Shown here: piece after piece, positions 58,331 through 64,000 of the stretch
Position numbering within the stretch: the stretch's first letter is position 1
Layout: the number at the start of each line of letters is the position of its first letter
Source: Cristatella mucedo
Lineage: Eukaryota; Bryozoa; Phylactolaemata; Cristatellidae
Assembly: GCA_009760855.2 (NCBI GenBank)
Contig: WPIO01000146.1
Location: 622,001-686,000, forward strand
Direction: 5' to 3'
Length of the DNA: 64,000 nucleotides
Notes under the pieces: generated by a model
The model's database searches: none
What the model saw: only the letters and a program-made list of their open reading frames with translations
What the model was told of the DNA's origin: nothing
Made by a program: the position numbers and the translations under genes

Positions 58331-58854
58331 ACGTGAAAATACCGGCCGAGCAAATTTTGACATGAAGTTTCATCTAATGATAAGGGTGTCGATTAAATTC
58401 TGACGCCTCTTTCACAGGAGCCTCTGAGTGCAAACCATCAGGGCAGATCATTGTATACAAAAACACACAAACACGCACACACACGTTCGCACACAGCCTC
58501 TCGGAAACGCACAATCACCTGGTGCAGCTGATAATTCTCTTTTTTGGACTCTTGCTCTCAGCCAGTGCTAGCAACAATACAAAGGCCGACAGTAGCCTGT
58601 ATTTTACGGCTGACACACTAGTGAATTATAAAAAGAATCAGTAACGGACGCACGGCAAATCAAGCGTAGGGTTAAACTCACCAACTAGCAGTTCGTTGCT
58701 CCAAGAGAGCGACTGCGGTCAGGCACAAGGCTTATATAGTAACCAATTCAAAGTCACGTGTTGTCACTATGGCACATAATCATGGGAAGTGTTGCTCATG
58801 CCGGTGCTAGGATCTAGGTGCTATGATCTCACGCAGCCAGGTAGCACGTCGAAT
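58331..58854. other. No recognised feature
   Basis: Contains a short CA-rich run at about 58460-58495. Nothing else recognised. Confidence 0.4.
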
Positions 58855-59545
58855 TTTATTACCTCCCTTTCTGCATGCATTGATGACAGCTGCACAGGGA
58901 TGAGCACATATTCTTCAAGGGAAAGATGATACAACAAAATGTATCAGTTTTTGGCACACCAACGTAGAGATTTTAAAAATCAAAGCTCACAGTCGGCTCT
59001 TCCAAAATATGTTGTGTTGAATCGGGGCAGAATCTAATCCTCGTGTTTAAACGTGACCTTTTGTTAAATGACCGAATCAGCTCCACAGTCAAATCTGCGT
59101 AATTTCAGCTACATAACATTTCTAAAAGTCCGGCTTGCTTAGACTGTGTTAACCCACCTGATTTGGGACATGCATTTGTGACATCCAAACTTGACCTCTG
59201 TAACTCGTTTTTCGATGGTGTACTGGCCTGTACTTTCAGGTACTTGCACTTGGTGCAAAACTCTGATCTAGGCATGCCTGTATTCTGCATCACCATTGCT
59301 ACATCTCATCACTTAAAGCCGACCGGCACTGGCTACCATTCTAGGGAAGCATCGGCTTCCAGTTTCTGTCACTCACATGTAGGTCACTTTGTTTTTCAAC
59401 TCCAGCCTACTAATCAGATCTACTCCCAGCCAGGCTAAGTACCTTCACACTGGCTTTTCGGAATCAAACTGTTTATCTATAGCTCGTATGCACCTCAAAT
59501 CGTTTGCAGAACGTTCCTTTGCTTTGTCGCTGCAAGCTAAGGTTC
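58855..59545 (+). mobile_element. LINE family A, diverged copy without tail
   Basis: Starts gcatgcattgatgaca (58875, the AACIDDI segment) and follows the RT through ccacagtcaaatctgcgtaa (59083), gacatccaaacttgacctct and gaatcaaactgtttatctat to about 59545. Frame broken. Confidence 0.65.
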
Positions 59546-59944
59546 AACAGCTCAAACCTTTGTCCCTTTGCATCGGATACAACTCTAATATTGGAAGTGT
59601 GATATTTCGCAGCTATATATATCCATTTAAGATTATTATTGTGTGCTTTTTTTCGGTTTCATTCTTCAACGATTGCATGTTTAGTTCATCTTCAAAACGT
59701 GCCGTCGGAATCTTCTTTCTTGAAACCAAACAAGCAGTAATTGTGTCCTTTAGCTGTGCCATAATTACCCTAATTTATAAGCTTTCTGATTTCAACGTTA
59801 CCGGTGTATGTATATACTGTACATCTTTTAATTAAACTTAAACATGATTATGAGAATCTCATTGCTTCTATTTAATCTTCTGGGTATACCTGTATATTCC
59901 TTACGCAACGTAAGAGGTGTTTAACTATGTGTTTCTGCCTCTGA
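59546..59944. other. No recognised feature
   Basis: Hydrophobic open frame (59389-59835) continues from the LINE into unrelated sequence; not considered a gene. Confidence 0.35.
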
Positions 59945-60360
59945 TAAATTATTATACATCGTACAAAACTTAAATCCTTTGGAGACTGTGCATTTAGTTC
60001 GTATGCTCCCATAGCCTGGAACTCCCTCCCGACCTGCGTCAGATCATCCCCTGACCGGACCACATTTAAAAGGAACTTGAAAACACCTATTTAGGACAGC
60101 ATTTAGTGGGTCTCTGTGATTCGTCCTTAATGTGCTTATGCCTGCTGACACTGTGAATGCTGATACTAACCACATTTGCATGGTTACCCTGTGCATGTCA
60201 CCCCTAACCATATTATTCATTTCGTTTGTTTTTCAAGCATGATTTGACTCACCATTCAATTACATTTCCCTTTGCAGCAAATTTAAAGCGCCTTTAAAGA
60301 GAATAAGTTCTCTGAGGCCGCTTTATCAAGTACAATAATAATGATATTATTATTATTCCT
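59945..60360 (+). mobile_element. LINE family A, short 3' copy
   Basis: Begins acttaaatcctttggagact, C-terminus of RT, 3'UTR and tail (60285-60330, one arm reading ggccgc so pairing is weakened), TAA/TTA end. Confidence 0.75.
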
Positions 60361-60659
60361 AAACAGGCGTTCGATGTCCATTCATCACAAATATAAGGTA
60401 ATTGTTCTCTTTTCATATTTATAAAGGTTAGCAACTCTAGGCAATTTTGTAGTTTCATCGATCCATTTATATCGGCCTTGAGCTTTTAGAAAATAATTTA
60501 TTTTAAGTAGATTTTACTGAAAATAAAGCTACACTGTTTTATTAAAACAGTGCCCTGCCTAACAGATGAAATTTGCTGCAGCAATGCTGGTTGGAATTTT
60601 CAAGCCCAGGCCCAGCCGGGCCTATCAGCGGCTTTTAACACTACTTGCGATTCTCTTCT

Positions 60660-61150
60660 AGAAAGACGGGTGAGAGGTCTTTAAATGAGACACTGGCGTT
60701 GTTCACATCGCACTTTTTCAGTCGAATTCAATTCTTACAGTGAGGCGGTAAACTCTTATTCTTCAGACCAGTTACCGGCTGAGCTCCACAAGGATTCGTC
60801 TTTGGTCCTATCAAGTTGTCCATTTATATCGAACCCCTCAAAAAAGCCACATTGATTCAAGTAATTTGTTATCTATTTTATACTCGTTATACTAAGCGGC
60901 ATTTGTCGTGTGAACCGTCAGAATCCGATGCAGCGGCTGATAATCTCAGTGCTAGTCTTGGGAGAAGCTAGATGTTGAAATATTTCCTTTCCCTTTGCCA
61001 TGTTAAAACTAAACCGCTACTTATAGGACACTCAGAGCTTAGCTCACAACCCTAAGATTTTTTTCCTTCGCAGGAGTTGCTTTTGCGCCAAATGTCACCG
61101 TTTTCATAGTATCTGGTAGTGACAATCTCTCGAGATACAACTGCCTGTAC
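60660..61150 (+). mobile_element. LINE family B-related RT fragment
   Basis: Plus strand: a turn resembling CGVPQGSVLGP as APQGFVFGPIKLSIYIEPLK (60785) and CEPSESDAAADNLSASLG (60917), matching the LINE-B region KLSESAAATDKLNSL. The YADD box is decayed. No 3'UTR. 60361-60659 shows nothing recognised. Confidence 0.65.
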
Positions 61151-61243
61151 GACAAACTAACGGGACCGATCCATATCTGATTATTTTTACCCTAGTGGCC
61201 ATAAGTAAATAACTACTTGGTCCCTGATTTGGTTATTGCTAGG

Positions 61244-61275
61244 TTAATAATAATAATAATCGTAATAATAACAAC
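61244..61275. repeat. (TAA)n-rich run
   Basis: ttaataataataataatcgt and continuation; no LINE tail hairpin is attached. Confidence 0.8.
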
Positions 61276-61279
61276 ATAA

Positions 61280-62321
61280 TCCATTTCGATGGGATACCAA
61301 AGAAGTTTACTAGGCACCAAAGCCGAGGATTGGTGCGGCTGCATAGTTAGCTTAAAAAGTAAATTTTTTAGATTTAACTTGTCTCCGTTGCTAAAGAAGC
61401 TTTGGATGTTGCCGTTTGATCGACGGATACAAAGGTAAGTTCCGACTGTGACCAGCAAAGGACATCTACGGTTCGACCGGAAGTTGCGGCATTGCACCCC
61501 TTTTGTTACGCTGGACAACGATGATACGAAATATCTTTTTCAGCTGGTTCCGTCGACATCAGCAGTCTTAAACCAACAATATCATCTACATTTGGCCCAT
61601 CGCCTGGCTACATGCCTCAATGTCGTTCAACCGAATGCCTGGTGCCATCGGCACCTCAATTGAGTTGGGGAGATCTTCTATACGGCTTGTTAGTGAGTCC
61701 TCGTAGTGAATGCTGACGCTGTGCAAGAGTGTGCACAGTCGGACGCCTGTGCGCCAGCGTCCCATTATACGTTGCAGCCGATATACGTGACTGTGATTCG
61801 TTGGCGATAGCTTCAGGAGCAAAGTCGACACTTCACAGTGAGCCGTCGGTCATATAACGGACCCCTTGCTGAAGATGCATGCACGACTATGGTTACTTTG
61901 GTATCTTTGGAGAGGTTGATAACTTTGGAGAGTTTGTATAGTGCAAGTTCCCTACACTAGCTACGCCTATGCGTCGCTGAGTTACCAATTAGCCTGGGCC
62001 GGCCAACCGGTGCTGGACCGAGACGGATCCGCTTGCAGAACATGAACGGTTGCCTCGTTGGCAGGGTGCCAGTCACCAAGGGCCACAGCGACAAAGGCTT
62101 CGCCTGCCGGCACCGCTCGGCGGCCAGACTCCTGGTACTTCCGCATACTGTGCTCGCGGCCGCTTTGTCGGGGCCGGCTGGGGGTGGGGCGTTGACAATG
62201 GTGACAAAGGAGACTTGGACGTCCGAAATGGCAATCCCCCCAAGCGACTTGTTGTACTTTAAACGACGGCTGTATTGTACTCTGGCAAGCCAGATGAAAT
62301 ACGCCGGCGCACATACTGGTG
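61280..62321. other. No recognised feature
   Basis: GC-rich part at 62000-62240 with overlapping open frames on both strands, including a 143-codon minus-strand frame, but no domain. Possibly decayed coding or retroelement sequence. Confidence 0.35.
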
Positions 62322-62757
62322 TAATGTAATATAATGTATCTCCGTCTGTAACTCCACAAAGTCATAAAGACCACGTGGGTGTTACACAGGAGAGTTTTGC
62401 ATAGCCCACTCACAGCCTAAGCTGCTTTCGGTACGCATTCGGTAGCCAACATACTTCGTCTCACGCAAAAAAGAGAAAGTGGGAAGCATAGCAGAGTCAG
62501 AAGAGCAGCTGAGGTAGTGATTAGCATATAAGTAGCAGTTCAGGTCCGCTGAAAAAGATGTACCATAGTCGGCAGTAGGAGAGTAGTTGTCGTTGCGTAA
62601 GAATTGAGGAAGCGACTTCCATAGTCTAGGGCCTGCAGAACTAAAGCTTCAGTCGCCAACTGTCTTTAAGCGGTGGAATGGGACAGCTAATGTATTGTCC
62701 ACACAGGACCTGAGGTAACGAACCGGCTGAAACTGATGCAGCAGTTCAGCTAGGTAC
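62322..62757 (-). mobile_element. LINE family B 3' end, cut by an LTR
   Basis: Minus strand: tail (ATTAC)n at 62322-62338, 3'UTR, then RT C-terminus up to ttcagctaggtac (62757), where relatives at 47750 and 18690 continue. The break marks the LTR insertion. Confidence 0.85.
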
Positions 62758-63151
62758 TGTAGCGCCCTGCTGGCGTTCGCTGAATTTTAGTGCGAACAAG
62801 CGCTGTTCGGTGGCGGGCTAGAGTCCCTTTGTCCGGGAGCAGTGAGCCAGAGAGGAGCGTCAGTGCGGTTAGAGAGGAAGGCTTACGAGCAAGCCATGAA
62901 GCTCTGAGACTAGCAGTGGCGATTCAGCATTTAGAATTGGTCTGACACCTACGGAAGCTGCTCATAAATGTTGGCTGGCCTGTCAATCTCCTCCTCCACT
63001 CATTCCAAGAAAGAATCGTCTGGAACCCATTCGCCATTTAAGCTGGACAGAGGTGCCCTTCCAGTGGCCTGGGAACGGTATTAGTTCCTTACCGTAATAG
63101 GCCAAGGTGTCGGGCCCAATACCACTAAGCTCTTGCCCCATTGTGTCAGCT

Positions 63152-63161
63152 AGGTATTTAA
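63152..63161 (+). promoter_or_regulatory. TATA-like box of the LTR
   Basis: gtatttaaga within the putative LTR. Position relative to the LTR start fits a U3 promoter; not otherwise supported. Confidence 0.35.
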
Positions 63162-63464
63162 GAGTCGAGCGATGCTCGCTCTTGGTCTGTGGTCTTTTGT
63201 GTTTTCGGTGTCTTCTGGTCTTTTGTCCGACTCTTCGCTTCGACTTCGTTGGGCTAGCTATCTGAAAGCGAGGGAGGAGGGCTGGCTGTTCGCCGGAGAT
63301 TGACGGAACACGACGAGACAGCACTAGGACGATTCGGTGGACTCCACCGAATACGATCGTATCGCACCCGAGCTGGCATTTTGTGTTTCTTTCGGGTTTT
63401 GTGTCTGTGCGCTAGCACGTGGTCTAGGTATAAGGATTTTTCGGTGCGAGCTAAACGTAGGTAG

Positions 63465-63880
63465 CGTGTGTAGAGTCCTCGTTCTCCAGGTAGGGCTTAG
63501 GCTTCGGTTTGAGCTCTGTCTATATGGGTCGTTCCCAATTTAAGATGTAAGCCGCTTAAGGGCGGAGACGTGTTTCCTTTGCAGGAGTGCTTGAGTTGCC
63601 GCAAGTAGAGTATTCTTGCCACACTCGTCTAAACTGAGTCCTAGTTCTCCAGTTAGGGTCTAGGCTCTGGTTCGGGCTCCGTCTATTTGGGTCGTTTCCC
63701 ATTATACACGTAAGCAGCCCCAGTGTGGAGAAGTATTTCCTCCGCAAGAGTGCATGTTGTGGCGCGTGTGAAGTATTCAGGCCGCACTGGTGGAAACAGA
63801 GTCCTAGTTCTCCGGTTAGGGTTTAGGCTCCGATTCGCGCTCGCTGTGGAGAAGTATTCCCTACGGAAGAGTGTTGGTAG
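63465..63880. repeat. 163 bp tandem repeat within the LTR
   Basis: gtcct(c/a)gttctcc(a/g)g starts at 63475, 63638 and 63801, exactly 163 bases apart each time, followed by (c/g)ttagggtYtaggct, a gctccgtctatWtgggtcg block and a ggagaagtattYcctccgcaa block. The third unit is partial. Confidence 0.8.
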
Positions 63881-64000
63881 TGTTAAGAACGTGCGGGGAG
63901 TGTGGAGATAAAACTGAGCTAGACAAGCAGCGAGTTTGTGCGCTTGCGAATGCAGTTCAGTAAAATCCCCAATTTGTGTGCTCGCTTTCCAATTTGCTCC

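Larger units (their letters stand above)
62758..64000 (+). mobile_element. LTR of an unidentified retrotransposon, runs off the window
   Basis: Starts tgtagcgccctgctggcgtt exactly where LINE B is interrupted. A TATA-like tatttaagag lies at 63155, about 400 bases in, followed by TG- and CT-rich sequence as in an LTR R region. A 163 bp tandem repeat fills 63465-63880. The last 50 bases match the reverse complement of 7335-7383. The LTR would be at least 1.24 kb. Orientation is inferred from the TATA position; a solo LTR is possible. Confidence 0.55.

Noticed and set aside
61982-62413. 143-codon minus-strand frame as a gene
   Set aside because: It overlaps an equally long plus-strand frame, has no recognisable domain, and its upstream end lies in the LINE-B 3'UTR.

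Overview
This window is a repeat-dense, intron-and-intergenic stretch of an invertebrate animal genome. The evidence is many interspersed, truncated and mutated APE-type non-LTR retrotransposons with (TAA)n or (CATTA)n tails, a decayed Gypsy LTR element whose primer site matches tRNA-Trp as in the CsRn1 clade, an R2-like RT, a hAT transposase relic, tRNA-derived SINEs, a ~175 bp satellite and long (AT)n/(TC)n/(GA)n tracts. There are no operons, ribosome binding sites or rRNA genes. A lophotrochozoan or flatworm is plausible (CsRn1-type Gypsy; one very short 38-base candidate intron), but arthropods are not excluded and I do not name a species.

Layout. 1-1.9 kb: a SINE and a possible host exon. 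2.0-7.6 kb: a Gypsy element (gag, protease, RT, RNase H, integrase, all broken) whose 3' LTR is split by LINE family A. 8.6-9.2 kb: a 300 bp tandem duplication. 9.5-16.7 kb: stacked LINE-A copies, one carrying a LINE-B insertion. 16.7-19.2 kb: first satellite array. 19.2-22.3 kb: a young LINE-A copy and the R2-like relic. 23.3-33.9 kb: more LINE A and B, a SINE inside inverted degenerate repeats, and one clean host-type exon (27.3-27.8 kb). 34.9-36.6 kb: GC-rich DNA of unknown origin. 37.6-40.8 kb: the most complete LINE-A copy. 41-45.3 kb: host-type exons, a second LINE-tailed SINE and a ~145 bp (AT)n tract. 46.2-47.3 kb: second satellite array. 47.3-51.3 kb: LINE B, including its longest copy. 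53.2-54.6 kb: a BED-finger hAT transposase split by a SINE. 56.5-62.8 kb: LINE relics. 62.8-64 kb: an LTR running off the window end, inserted in LINE B and carrying a 163 bp tandem repeat.

How the parts relate. LINE family A supplies a 3' hairpin that also forms the end of a tRNA-headed SINE, so the SINE probably used the LINE-A machinery. A second SINE shares the tRNA head but has a different body. Host coding signal is sparse and all on the minus strand: exon candidates at 45.2-44.7, 41.4, 27.7 and 1.7 kb could belong to one large gene, or to several, with introns filled by mobile DNA; this is inference. All transposon reading frames seen are interrupted; I found no intact autonomous element. 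Copy boundaries were judged by eye and may be off by tens of bases.
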